Shown here piece by piece: positions 9,001 through 17,195 of a stretch of DNA of 64,000 bases (positions within the stretch are counted from its first letter, which is position 1; each line of letters starts with the position of its first letter). The notes under the pieces were generated by a model, which did no database searches, was not told the DNA's origin, and saw nothing but the letters and a program-made list of their open reading frames with translations. Source of the DNA: JANMDU01 sp031418715. Its GTDB lineage: Bacteria; Pseudomonadota; Gammaproteobacteria; Burkholderiales; Burkholderiaceae_C. Location: positions 129,221 through 193,220 of the forward strand of contig JANOJL010000031.1 in NCBI GenBank assembly GCA_031418715.1, in the 5' to 3' direction. The translations under genes were made by a program, and so were the position numbers.

Positions 9001-10023
9001 TCAACGCTTCTCAGCCTTGCCTTCGTAACGCTTGCTCCACTCGGCCAATACACGCTCACGATTGGAAGCGGCCCAATCAAAGTTGTTTTTAATGAGCTGC
9101 TTTTCAATATCAGAATCAATGAACTCTAATTTTTCCTGCACACCTGGCAAAGCCACGACTGCAAAATTATTGGCATACAGCTCATTGGCTTTACGAGTCA
9201 CCGCCCAATCAGCCAAGGCCTTGGCTGCTGCAGGTTTCTTGGTGGTGGCAAGAATGCCCGTAGCTTCCAAGTCCCAACCCAAGCCTTCGCTGGGCAGCAC
9301 GATATCAATCGGCGCACCATCTTTTTTGGTTTTGTTGGCACGATACTCAAAACTCAAACCCAAAGCAAACTCGCCCGCACCCGCTTGGCGGCATGGCTTA
9401 CTGCCTGAATGTGAATAAGAACCCACGTTTTGATGCAAGGCATCCATGTAGGCCCAGCCTGCTTGTTCGCCCATCAGTTGCAGCCAAGCAGCCACCATCA
9501 GATAGCCCGTTCCCGAACTGGCGGGATGCGGCATGGTGACCTGACCTCGGTACATGGGTTTTGTGAGATCGGCCCAGCTCGTGGGTTTGAGCATGCCTTT
9601 TTTAGCGGCCTCCACGGTGTTGAAGCAAATCGCTGAAGACCATACATTCATGCCGACCCAAGTGGGCTGGCTGCGGCTGTCACGCATGTTGGCCTTGATG
9701 GCTTGCAAGCCAGCTGGCGCATAAGGCATCAGCATTCTTTCTTTGTCCAGCAACATCAATGAGGTTGCTGCCAAGCCCCAAACGACGTCGGCCTGTGGAT
9801 TGGCCTTTTCAGCCAGCAGCTTAGCCGTCACGATGCCCGTTGAATCGCGCACGAACTTAAGCTCCACGCTAGGGTTGTCTTTTTCAAAGGCTTCTTTGTA
9901 AACCTTGATTTGATCGGTTTCGAGTGCGGTATAAACCAACAATTCAGTTTTTGATTGGCCCATTGCAACCAATGGCAGGCCTAAGCAAACCATCACAGCT
10001 AATCGTTTAAAAAATGCGAACAT
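9001..10023 (-). CDS. Periplasmic 2-aminoethylphosphonate-binding protein (PhnS2 type)
   Basis: 340 residues from ATG 10023, which follows a GGAAAG ribosome-binding site; an upstream in-frame ATG at 10077 would run through the candidate PhoB box and is rejected. Residues 1-23 are a Sec signal peptide (two basic residues, hydrophobic core, cleavage near VAMGQ). The mature part begins LLVYTALETDQIK, typical of extracellular solute-binding family 1 proteins for Fe3+ or phosphonates, and contains a SGTGYL stretch near the ligand pocket. First gene of the phosphonate operon; a two-unit PhoB-like box lies about 50 bp upstream. Confidence 0.9.
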   Translation of the reverse strand: MFAFFKRLAVMVCLGLPLVAMGQSKTELLVYTALETDQIKVYKEAFEKDNPSVELKFVRDSTGIVTAKLLAEKANPQADVVWGLAATSLMLLDKERMLMPYAPAGLQAIKANMRDSRSQPTWVGMNVWSSAICFNTVEAAKKGMLKPTSWADLTKPMYRGQVTMPHPASSGTGYLMVAAWLQLMGEQAGWAYMDALHQNVGSYSHSGSKPCRQAGAGEFALGLSFEYRANKTKKDGAPIDIVLPSEGLGWDLEATGILATTKKPAAAKALADWAVTRKANELYANNFAVVALPGVQEKLEFIDSDIEKQLIKNNFDWAASNRERVLAEWSKRYEGKAEKR

Positions 10024-10070
10024 CACATATCTTTCCGTTGATGAAAACAACTGCATCATCAGCTTCGCAT

Positions 10071-10087
10071 GTGACATTCATATGACA
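10071..10087 (-). promoter_or_regulatory. Candidate PhoB box upstream of the phosphonate operon
   Basis: Read on the minus strand, TGTCAT (10087-10082) and TGTCAC (10076-10071) are repeated with an exact 11-bp pitch, the geometry of a PhoB box. It lies 48-64 bp before the ATG of the binding-protein gene and 20-36 bp before the divergent HD-oxygenase gene. It could serve either gene, but the orientation favours the operon. Confidence 0.6.
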
Positions 10088-10106
10088 AATACAGGAAACC
10101 AGCGAT

Positions 10107-10661
10107 ATGTCTGACAAGGTTACTGGCTTGGATGATTTGGAGCGACTGATGCTGCGCCGGGGACACGAGCGCTATTCAGGCGAACCGGTTTCACACCTTA
10201 CGCATGCCATGCAATGCGCAGAAATAGCGCGGCAACTGGATGAAAGCGCTGCATCCATCGCTGCAGCTTTGTTGCATGATGTGGGGCATTTTTTAAGCCA
10301 TTTGCCTGGCACGCCATCGCAAGAAGGCACCAACGATCATCACGAATACAGAGGTGCGCATGCCTTAAGTGCTTGGTTTCCCAAATCAATCACCGAGCCG
10401 ATACGCCTTCACGTGAAGGCCAAGCGATATTTGGCAGCTGATGCCGCTTATTTTGCTTTGCTGTCTGAGGATTCCCAGCGAAGCTTGCGTTTGCAAGGCG
10501 GCATCATGACGCAAGCCGAGAGAGGGGCTTTCGAGCAGCAAGATTTTCATCAAGAAGCCCTCAAGCTACGCCGCTTTGACGACTCAGCAAAGACCCCTGA
10601 GTTTGTGACTTCAACTTGGAAGATTTACTGGGAGATTGCTTTGTCTGCCCGCTTGACCTGA
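10107..10661 (+). CDS. PhnZ-like HD-domain phosphonate oxygenase (mixed-valent di-iron type)
   Basis: 184 residues. It fits the HD family tied to phosphonate operons (TIGR03276). The likely iron ligands are His33, His57-Asp58, His79, His102 and Asp158 or Asp159. Tyr23 and Glu26 in RYSGEP correspond to the Tyr/Glu lid (YxGE) of PhnZ, which oxidatively cleaves the C-P bond of 2-amino-1-hydroxyethylphosphonate. TmpB is a related oxygenase for the trimethylated compound. PhnZ normally needs a partner hydroxylase (PhnY or TmpA); none is visible here. It diverges from the transport operon with a PhoB-like box between. Substrate is inference. Confidence 0.82.
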   Translation: MSDKVTGLDDLERLMLRRGHERYSGEPVSHLTHAMQCAEIARQLDESAASIAAALLHDVGHFLSHLPGTPSQEGTNDHHEYRGAHALSAWFPKSITEPIRLHVKAKRYLAADAAYFALLSEDSQRSLRLQGGIMTQAERGAFEQQDFHQEALKLRRFDDSAKTPEFVTSTWKIYWEIALSARLT

Positions 10662-10756
10662 TGCGACCAACACTCAGGCTCAAAAGACTCGCCCTTTGGA
10701 TTTTGAAAGCCAGGTCAATCCATGGCGCGGTGTGTTCCCCGCTTGCGTGTTAACTA

Positions 10757-10850
10757 GGTACATCTGAAGGCGTAAAAACGCTGAATTTTTAAGCGTTTTT
10801 GGCTGATAGCCGTTATAAAACCTGCGCAGTATGCTATTTAATTAATAGCA
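10757..10850 (+). repeat. Second copy of rpiA tail plus dispersed palindromic repeat
   Basis: A 94-bp gap-free match to 3171-3264, with about ten substitutions. It includes the last 12 codons of rpiA (10757-10792) and then the repeat with AAGCGTTTTTGG, AGCCGTTATAAAACCTGCG and TGCTAT...ATAGCA. It lies in the 216-bp convergent gap between the HD-oxygenase and glutaredoxin-domain genes; nothing else was recognised in that gap. Confidence 0.85.
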
Positions 10851-10877
10851 ATTTGAGTCTCCACCCAGTGATGCAGA

Positions 10878-11510
10878 TCAGAAACGAATACCTGCTGGAT
10901 TGGCCGGTGCAGGTGCAGGAGCTGGTGCAGGAGCGGCAGCAGCAGCAGGGGCTGGTGCTGGAGCAGCCGCCGGCGTGACTCGTGCGACCAACGGCGCGGG
11001 CACGGGATTGCGGTAAGTTGCGGGCAACTGAGACACCTTGGGATAACCCGCCACATCGAGGAACTGCGTCCACTCGGTGTCGGAAAAGCCTTTCATTTGC
11101 TGGCCACCGACGCTAGCGACCGGCAAATTGGTATCGCCGGTGAGCCGCTTGAGTGCTTCTAGGTCTTCGTTACCTTCAATGGTGCGCTCGGTGAAGGGAA
11201 TGCCGCGGTTACGCAGCATGTTGCGACCTGCATCGCAGGAGCTGCAATCTTTGCTTGTGTAGAGCGTGACCGGGAAGCGCTGCGCCACACTGCGCAGCTC
11301 AAAAGGCAGGCTTGCACCTGCGGCGGTCTCGGCAAACGAGCCTCCGCGCCCGGTGGTGAATTTGGCATTGGCAGAGGGGGGTGGCGGTTGATCAGAAAAC
11401 GTCACCCGCCCATCGGCTCCAACGATGCGATACAGTTGCTGCGCTGCAACTTGAGAGGAAAAAGAGGCGATAGCCGTTATAAACACTGCGCAGACTGCTA
11501 CTTTTTTCAT
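10878..11510 (-). CDS. Exported glutaredoxin-domain protein with DUF4124 N-terminus
   Basis: 210 residues. A signal peptide (residues 1-23, ending VAAQ) precedes a short DUF4124 segment (LYRIVGADGRVTFSDQPPPP) and a glutaredoxin fold with the redox motif CSSC near residue 90 and the cis-proline region NLPVASV. The C-terminal 40 residues are an Ala-Pro repeat tail. It is probably a periplasmic thiol-disulfide protein of unknown partner. The start of the signal peptide (codons 1-14) is encoded by a copy of the dispersed palindromic repeat, which is unusual. Confidence 0.8.
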   Translation of the reverse strand: MKKVAVCAVFITAIASFSSQVAAQQLYRIVGADGRVTFSDQPPPPSANAKFTTGRGGSFAETAAGASLPFELRSVAQRFPVTLYTSKDCSSCDAGRNMLRNRGIPFTERTIEGNEDLEALKRLTGDTNLPVASVGGQQMKGFSDTEWTQFLDVAGYPKVSQLPATYRNPVPAPLVARVTPAAAPAPAPAAAAAPAPAPAPAPANPAGIRF

Positions 11511-11513
11511 AGT
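11466..11513 (-). repeat. Palindromic repeat copy encoding the start of a signal peptide
   Basis: Contains TAGCCGTTATAAACACTGCGC and a degraded TGCTACT...CATAGTG end. Read on the minus strand it encodes the ATG and the first 14 codons of the glutaredoxin-domain protein. Confidence 0.75.
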
Positions 11514-11573
11514 GACCTCAAAGTGATCTAGTGGTATCTGATTGAAACCTAAACCTGATAGCCAAGGATAGTA

Positions 11574-13613
11574 TCAGGCCATGCCTTGGTGGCGCAACAG
11601 GGCATCCAACTGCGGCGCTCTGCCTCTAAACGCGCAGAAGCTCTCAGCGGCTGACCGACTGCCGCCCACTTCGAGTACTTCGCGGCGATATTTGCGCCCT
11701 GTTTCAATTTGTGCTGCTGGCACACCGCCACTGCTCTGGGCAGCTTCTTCAAACGCGGCATACGCATCGGCACTGAGCAATTCCGCCCATTTGTAGCTGT
11801 AATAACCCGCTGCATAGCCACCGGAGAACACATGGCCAAAGCTATTGGGGGTGCGCACCTCGCTCGGGCGCGGCAACACGCCGACTTCTTTGTGCGCAGC
11901 GCGAGAAATGGTCAGCGGATCAGCCTTCGCGCTGTCCGTTTCCATATGCATCTGCATGTCAAACAGCGAAAATTCAATCTGCCTCACGGTTTGCAAGCCG
12001 CTTTGGAAATTCTTCGCGGCGAGCATTTTGTCAAACAGCGCTCGGGGCAAGGGCGCACCGGTGTCGACATGCGCCGTCATGTGCTTCAAGACATCCCATT
12101 CCCAGCAAAAATTCTCCATGAACTGGCTGGGCAGCTCCACTGCATCCCACTCCACGCCGCTGATGCCGCTCACATCGCGCTCATTCACCTGCGTGAGCAT
12201 GTGATGCAAGCCATGGCCAAATTCATGGAAGAGCGTGATCACATCGTCATGCGTGAGCAGCGCGGGTTTGCCATCCACGCCATCGGCGAAATTACACACC
12301 AGTTGCGCTACGGGAATTTGCAATTTACCCGTATCAGGTCGCAGCCAGCGAGCACGTACATCGTCCATCCATGCCCCCCCGCGTTTGCCATCTCGCGCGG
12401 GCGTGTCGAGGTAAAACTGGGCGATCTTCTCGCCCTTCCGCATTAAGGCGTAAAACTCCACCTTGGCGTTCCACACTGGCGCATCATCGCGCTGAATATC
12501 GACTTCAAACAGTGTCTGAATGATATTAAATAGCCCTGCCAACACCTTGGGCGCAGTGAAATACTGCTTCACATCTTGCTCGCTAAAGCTGTATTTCGCC
12601 TCTTTCAGCTTCTCGCCGATGTAAGGCCAATCCCAAGCCTGCGGATCGCTCATACCCAATTCTTTAGATGCAAATTCGCGCATCTCCGCCACATCTTTTT
12701 CAGCAAACGGCTTGGCACGCTGGGCCAAATCGCGCAAAAAGCTCACCACCTCATCGGGCGAGCTCGCCATCTTCGGCACGAGCGAGACCTCCGCAAAATT
12801 CTCATAACCCAGCAGCTTGGCTTCTTCCTGCCTAAGAGCCAACAGCTCGCGCATGATGGGTGTATTGTCAAATTTCCCAGCTTCATACAACTCGCTAGCT
12901 CGGGTGTTGTGCGCCATATACATGCGTTTGCGCAACTCGCTGCTTTTCGCATACTGCATCACAGGCAAATAGCAAGGCATTTTCAAACTGAGCTTGTAGC
13001 CCTCTTTGCCATCTGCCTGTGCCAATGAGCGAGCTGTAGAAATCACGTCTTCTGGCAATCCATCCAGCTCCTCCAACCCAGCAAAGTATGCAAACGCCTC
13101 GGTGGAATCCAGCGTGTTTTCGCTGAATTTTTGGCTGAGCTCAGATAGTTTCGTTTGAATCGCCGCAAACCTCTCCTTCATCGCGCCTTCCAGCTCCGCG
13201 CCACCCAGCTTGAAGCTGCGCAGCGCATTCTCATGCGCCTTCTTTTGCTCTTTGTTCAGCGTGGCCACGTCAATCGCCTTGTATTTCGCAAACAAACGCT
13301 CATCCGAGCCGAGCGCGGTGTAAAACTCACTAACCTTCGGCAGCGCCTCGTTGTAAGCTGCCCGCAGTTCCGGTGAATCTGCCACCGCATTCAAATGCCC
13401 CACCGCGCCCCAAGCGCGTGAGAGCTTTTCTGTCTCCACATCCAGCGTCTTTGAAAGCTGCTTCCAGTCTGCCGGGAAATCTGGCTCAGTGGCCGTATCC
13501 AGCGCCGTTTGAGCCTGTGCAATCAGCGTATCCACAGCTTCCGCCACGTGGTTGGGCAGGATCGCAGCAAATTGAGGAAGATCAGAGAAATCGAGGAGAG
13601 GATTGGTGTTCAT
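11574..13613 (-). CDS. prlC: Oligopeptidase A (M3 family zinc metallopeptidase)
   Basis: 679 residues, the usual length for PrlC/oligopeptidase A, a cytoplasmic M3 enzyme that degrades short peptides such as cleaved signal peptides. The zinc motif HEFGH is at residues 463-467, with the third ligand expected in the ENFCWEW stretch about 30 residues later. The C-terminal segment with the substrate-binding tyrosines (GYAAGYYSYKWAE) is intact. Monocistronic on the minus strand; start at 13613 gives the standard N-terminus MNTNPLLDFS. Confidence 0.95.
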   Translation of the reverse strand: MNTNPLLDFSDLPQFAAILPNHVAEAVDTLIAQAQTALDTATEPDFPADWKQLSKTLDVETEKLSRAWGAVGHLNAVADSPELRAAYNEALPKVSEFYTALGSDERLFAKYKAIDVATLNKEQKKAHENALRSFKLGGAELEGAMKERFAAIQTKLSELSQKFSENTLDSTEAFAYFAGLEELDGLPEDVISTARSLAQADGKEGYKLSLKMPCYLPVMQYAKSSELRKRMYMAHNTRASELYEAGKFDNTPIMRELLALRQEEAKLLGYENFAEVSLVPKMASSPDEVVSFLRDLAQRAKPFAEKDVAEMREFASKELGMSDPQAWDWPYIGEKLKEAKYSFSEQDVKQYFTAPKVLAGLFNIIQTLFEVDIQRDDAPVWNAKVEFYALMRKGEKIAQFYLDTPARDGKRGGAWMDDVRARWLRPDTGKLQIPVAQLVCNFADGVDGKPALLTHDDVITLFHEFGHGLHHMLTQVNERDVSGISGVEWDAVELPSQFMENFCWEWDVLKHMTAHVDTGAPLPRALFDKMLAAKNFQSGLQTVRQIEFSLFDMQMHMETDSAKADPLTISRAAHKEVGVLPRPSEVRTPNSFGHVFSGGYAAGYYSYKWAELLSADAYAAFEEAAQSSGGVPAAQIETGRKYRREVLEVGGSRSAAESFCAFRGRAPQLDALLRHQGMA

Positions 13614-13677
13614 CTGAATAAGATAGAGACCGTGCAGCTAAATTCAACAATAAAAACAATTTCGCCAATAGCTAGCT

Positions 13678-14157
13678 TCAATCCCGGCCTGTCTTCTTCA
13701 CCGATTTCATTTTTGGTTTCGCCCGCTTCACAGACCCGCCGCGTGTGACGCGTTCATTACCCAAGACGCGCAGGGTTTTGACTTCTCTGCGGCCAGTGGA
13801 GCGGCTGGTTTTGGCGAATTTAACGTCTTTCGGAGCAGGCAGGCGGTCTTCGTCAAAGGCTTTTTCACCCTTGGCCTTATCTGGCAAGGGCCGCCAGAGA
13901 ACCAGCAGTTTGCCGATGTGCTGGATCGGCGCAGCGCCTAAATCGTCGCAAAGTTTGAGATAAACCGCTTCCCGGGCGGCGCGGTCATCGCCCGTCACGC
14001 GGACTTTGATCAAGCCATGGGAATTGAGTGCCAGATTGATTTCTTTTTGCACGCCTTCGGTCAGCCCGTCATTGCCGATGATGACGACAGGAGCGAGGTG
14101 GTGCGCGTCGGCGCGGATGGCCTTGCGTTGTTGGATGGTGAGTTCTATTTTTGGCAT
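13678..14157 (-). CDS. yhbY: YhbY-type CRS1/YhbY (CRM) RNA-binding protein
   Basis: 159 residues from ATG 14157; a farther in-frame ATG (14181) has no better signal. The first 95 residues are the CRM domain: a helix beginning LTIQQRKAIRADAHHL, the conserved GNDGLTEGV loop and IKVRVTGDD. E. coli YhbY binds pre-50S ribosomes. The remaining 60 residues form a Lys/Arg-rich tail (GKRTGRD-like end) longer than in YhbY. It diverges from rlmE with 68 bp between starts, the usual neighbour arrangement. Confidence 0.9.
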   Translation of the reverse strand: MPKIELTIQQRKAIRADAHHLAPVVIIGNDGLTEGVQKEINLALNSHGLIKVRVTGDDRAAREAVYLKLCDDLGAAPIQHIGKLLVLWRPLPDKAKGEKAFDEDRLPAPKDVKFAKTSRSTGRREVKTLRVLGNERVTRGGSVKRAKPKMKSVKKTGRD

Positions 14158-14225
14158 GATGAGGGCATTCTGAGGCAGCAAAGGCTGACGTGGGACAATT
14201 ATCCCCCGCGCAGCACATTAAACCC

Positions 14226-14987
14226 ATGAAGATCAAGTCTAAACAAGTCAATAAAGCGTGGTTTAACGACCATATTAACGATCCTTACGTCAAGATGGCG
14301 AAAAAGGATGGCTACCGTGCGCGCGCAGCTTACAAGCTCAAGGAAATTGATGAGGTGCTGAAACTCCTCAAGCCCGGCCAAGTCATCGTCGATTTAGGCT
14401 CGGCGCCCGGTGCCTGGAGCCAGTATGCGCGGCGCAAGCTGGCTCCGAAAAACGAAAGTATAGGCAAAGGTGGCGGCGCGGCGGTGGGCGAGTTAAATGG
14501 CGTGATCATTGCACTTGATATCTTGCCAATGGCGCCGGTTGAAGATGTGCAATTCATCCAAGGCGATTTTTCGACCGATGAAGTGCTGGAGCAGTTGCTC
14601 TCAAAAGTAGAGCAGTCTACGCTTATTCCACAAGAGATAGAGCCTGATAATGCTTCAAAAATACGGGATCTGAGAGTGGTCGATGTGGTGATTAGCGACA
14701 TGGCACCGAATCTGTCTGGCGTGGCATCAAGCGATTCAGCTCGCGTGGCCGAACTGGTGGAATTGGCCATGAATTTCGCTTGCATCACGCTCAAACCCGA
14801 AGGCACTTTGGTCGTCAAACTTTTCCATGGCAGCGGCTACAGTCAACTGGTGGAGCTGTTTAAAAAGACATTCAAAGTGGTCAAGCCGATCAAGCCAAAG
14901 GCCAGCAGAGACAAGTCTTCCGAGACTTTTTTGGTGGGCATGGGGCTCAAGCCGGGTGCGATGCAAAACAGCCTGACTCGGCCTTGA
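14226..14987 (+). CDS. rlmE: 23S rRNA (uridine-2'-O) methyltransferase
   Basis: 253 residues from ATG 14226. RlmE methylates U2552 of 23S rRNA using SAM. The SAM site DLGSAPGAWSQ (about 56-66), the SDMAPN motif and the late catalytic lysine in VVKLFHG are present. The protein is about 40 residues longer than E. coli RlmE (209). One inserted stretch (about 72-90) follows the first SAM strand. Another (about 125-147) is encoded by the dispersed repeat at 14598-14664, just before the SDMAPN strand. In many bacteria rlmE precedes ftsH, as here. Confidence 0.94.
   Translation: MKIKSKQVNKAWFNDHINDPYVKMAKKDGYRARAAYKLKEIDEVLKLLKPGQVIVDLGSAPGAWSQYARRKLAPKNESIGKGGGAAVGELNGVIIALDILPMAPVEDVQFIQGDFSTDEVLEQLLSKVEQSTLIPQEIEPDNASKIRDLRVVDVVISDMAPNLSGVASSDSARVAELVELAMNFACITLKPEGTLVVKLFHGSGYSQLVELFKKTFKVVKPIKPKASRDKSSETFLVGMGLKPGAMQNSLTRP
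14598..14664 (+). repeat. Palindromic repeat copy inside rlmE
   Basis: CTCAAAAGTAGAGCAG, then TACGCTTATTCCACAAGAG, then TAGAGCCTGATAATGC. It follows the order of the family (ATAGCA block, CGC block, TTAT block, AGCC block) but is diverged. It is in frame and adds about 22 residues relative to E. coli RlmE. Confidence 0.6.
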
Positions 14988-15190
14988 TTTGCCATGAATC
15001 CTACGTGGAGCGAGAAAAGGGCGTGACGATTCACAAAAAGTGTACGAAAGCCCTTCTCAATCAAGGTGTTTGAGAATGCGCGAGCTGGCTTGAAAAGCCT
15101 AAAATAGAGCCTACCTTATGTCAAACGCAGGTCTGTGTTACCCGCGTTTTTTTGAAATGCTAGCCGCAAGGTTGGCAATGGAGTTTTGTT

Positions 15191-17122
15191 TTGAACAACA
15201 ACAACCAATGGTTTTCTAAAATCGCCGTCTGGCTCGTGATTGCGCTGATCTTGTTCACTGTGTTTAAGCAGTTTGAAGGCAGAACCAATCCTTCGGGCCC
15301 GCAGGTGCTGTATTCGCAGTTCATTGACGATGTGCAGCGAGGCAAAATCAAGAAGGTAGAAATTCAACGCAATCCCGGCAAGCCATCGGTGATTGCTGTT
15401 ACACCGAATGATGGCGTGCGCTATTCTTTGGTCGATCCAGGTGATTTCCAGTTGGTCAACGATCTGGTCAAGCATGGCGTGGAATTCAACGCGGCGCAGC
15501 CAGAGGAAGGCTCTTTCCTCCTGTCGATTCTGATCAACTGGGCACCCATGTTGCTTTTCATCGGCGTGTGGATTTATTTCATGCGGCAAATGCAAGGCGG
15601 CGGTAAGGGTGGTGCGTTCAGCTTTGGTAAATCCAAAGCGCGCATGATGGATGAAAACAACAACACTGTCACGTTTGCTGATGTGGCGGGCTGTGATGAA
15701 GCCAAAGAAGAGGTCAAGGAAGTAGTGGACTTTTTGAAAGATCCCGGTCGCTTCCAGAAGCTCGGTGGGCGCATTCCGCGCGGCCTACTGCTAGTTGGCC
15801 CTCCCGGTACAGGTAAGACTTTGCTCGCCAAATCGATTGCTGGCGAAGCGAAAGTGCCTTTCTTCTCGATTTCTGGCTCAGACTTCGTGGAAATGTTTGT
15901 TGGCGTGGGCGCATCCCGTGTGCGCGACATGTTTGAAAACGCCAAGAAAAATGCGCCTTGCATTATCTTCATTGACGAAATCGATGCTGTGGGTCGCCAG
16001 CGCGGTGCGGGCTTGGGCGGTGGCAATGATGAGCGCGAGCAAACGCTGAACCAAATGCTGGTGGAGATGGATGGCTTTGAAACCAATCTCGGCGTGATCG
16101 TGGTGGCTGCCACCAACCGCCCCGATATCTTGGATGCTGCGCTCTTGCGCCCCGGCCGTTTTGACCGTCAGGTGTATGTCACGCTGCCCGATATCCGTGG
16201 TCGTGAGCAGATTCTGAATGTGCACATGCGCAAAATCCCGATGGGGCAAGACGTGAACCCGAGCGTGATTGCGCGTGGTACTCCTGGCATGAGCGGCGCT
16301 GATTTGGCGAACCTGTGCAATGAAGCCGCACTGATGGCTGCTCGTCGCAATGCGCGCGTGGTTGAGATGGTGGACTTTGAGAAAGCAAAAGACAAAATCT
16401 TGATGGGCCCAGAGCGCAAGAGCATGATCATGCCCGAGGAAGAGCGCAAAAACACCGCCTATCACGAGTCTGGTCATGCACTGATTGGCCGCTTGCTACC
16501 CAAATGCGATCCAGTGCATAAAGTGACGATCATCCCGCGTGGCCGTGCTTTAGGTGTGACGATGAGCCTTCCCGAGAAAGACCGCTACAGCTACGACAAA
16601 GAGTTCATGCTGAACCAAATCGCCATGCTGTTTGGTGGCCGCATCGCTGAAGAAGTGTTCATGAACCAGATGACCACGGGCGCATCGAATGACTTTGAGC
16701 GCGCTACGGGCATAGCCCGCGACATGGTGACGCGCTACGGCATGACCGAAGCGTTAGGCCCGATGGTCTATGCCGATAACGAAGGCGAAGTCTTCTTAGG
16801 CCGCAGCGTGACCAAGACCACCAACATGAGCGAAGTCACGATGCAAAAGGTGGATGCTGAGGTGCGCAAAATCATCGATACGCAATACGCCCTAGCGCGT
16901 AAGCTGATCGAAGAAAACCAAGACAAAATGCACGCGATGGCCAAAGCCCTGCTCGAATGGGAAACCATCGACATGACGCACCTGGACGACATCATGGCAG
17001 GCCGCACACCGACCGCGCCGAAAGATTGGGTGCCTCGCGGCACCACACCTCCTCTAGGCGGTGGCGATGGCGGCTCTGGTAATGCACCTGTTGCGACGCA
17101 ACCTGCGCCGACAGCGGCTTGA
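15191..17122 (+). CDS. ftsH: ATP-dependent zinc metalloprotease FtsH
   Basis: 643 residues. A membrane-anchored AAA protease that degrades membrane and short-lived cytoplasmic proteins (e.g. LpxC, RpoH). Two transmembrane segments (about 10-27 and 105-125) flank a periplasmic domain. Walker A GPPGTGKT is near 203-210, Walker B IIFIDEID near 260, the second region of homology follows, and the zinc motif HESGH is at 425-429. The start is TTG at 15191, eight bases after GGAG; no in-frame ATG fits the family N-terminus (NNQWFSKIAVW). The Gly/Ala/Pro tail is typical. Confidence 0.97.
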   Translation: MNNNNQWFSKIAVWLVIALILFTVFKQFEGRTNPSGPQVLYSQFIDDVQRGKIKKVEIQRNPGKPSVIAVTPNDGVRYSLVDPGDFQLVNDLVKHGVEFNAAQPEEGSFLLSILINWAPMLLFIGVWIYFMRQMQGGGKGGAFSFGKSKARMMDENNNTVTFADVAGCDEAKEEVKEVVDFLKDPGRFQKLGGRIPRGLLLVGPPGTGKTLLAKSIAGEAKVPFFSISGSDFVEMFVGVGASRVRDMFENAKKNAPCIIFIDEIDAVGRQRGAGLGGGNDEREQTLNQMLVEMDGFETNLGVIVVAATNRPDILDAALLRPGRFDRQVYVTLPDIRGREQILNVHMRKIPMGQDVNPSVIARGTPGMSGADLANLCNEAALMAARRNARVVEMVDFEKAKDKILMGPERKSMIMPEEERKNTAYHESGHALIGRLLPKCDPVHKVTIIPRGRALGVTMSLPEKDRYSYDKEFMLNQIAMLFGGRIAEEVFMNQMTTGASNDFERATGIARDMVTRYGMTEALGPMVYADNEGEVFLGRSVTKTTNMSEVTMQKVDAEVRKIIDTQYALARKLIEENQDKMHAMAKALLEWETIDMTHLDDIMAGRTPTAPKDWVPRGTTPPLGGGDGGSGNAPVATQPAPTAA

Positions 17123-17149
17123 TGCCAAGCTAACACAGCAATGATTTAC

Positions 17150-17171
17150 GGGGCCTCGCAGCCCCGTTTTT
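17150..17171 (+). terminator. Rho-independent terminator after ftsH
   Basis: GGGGC (17150-17154) pairs with GCCCC (17161-17165) across a short loop, followed by GTTTTT. It sits 28 bp after the ftsH stop and 25 bp before folP, so folP may be partly uncoupled from ftsH. Confidence 0.8.
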
Positions 17172-17195
17172 CATGGCGCTTTATCATTAAGCATC

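Noticed and set aside
10024..10077. Longer start (ATG 10077) for the phosphonate-binding protein
   Set aside because: It would place 18 residues before a complete signal peptide and start inside the PhoB-like box region; ATG 10023 has its own ribosome-binding site.
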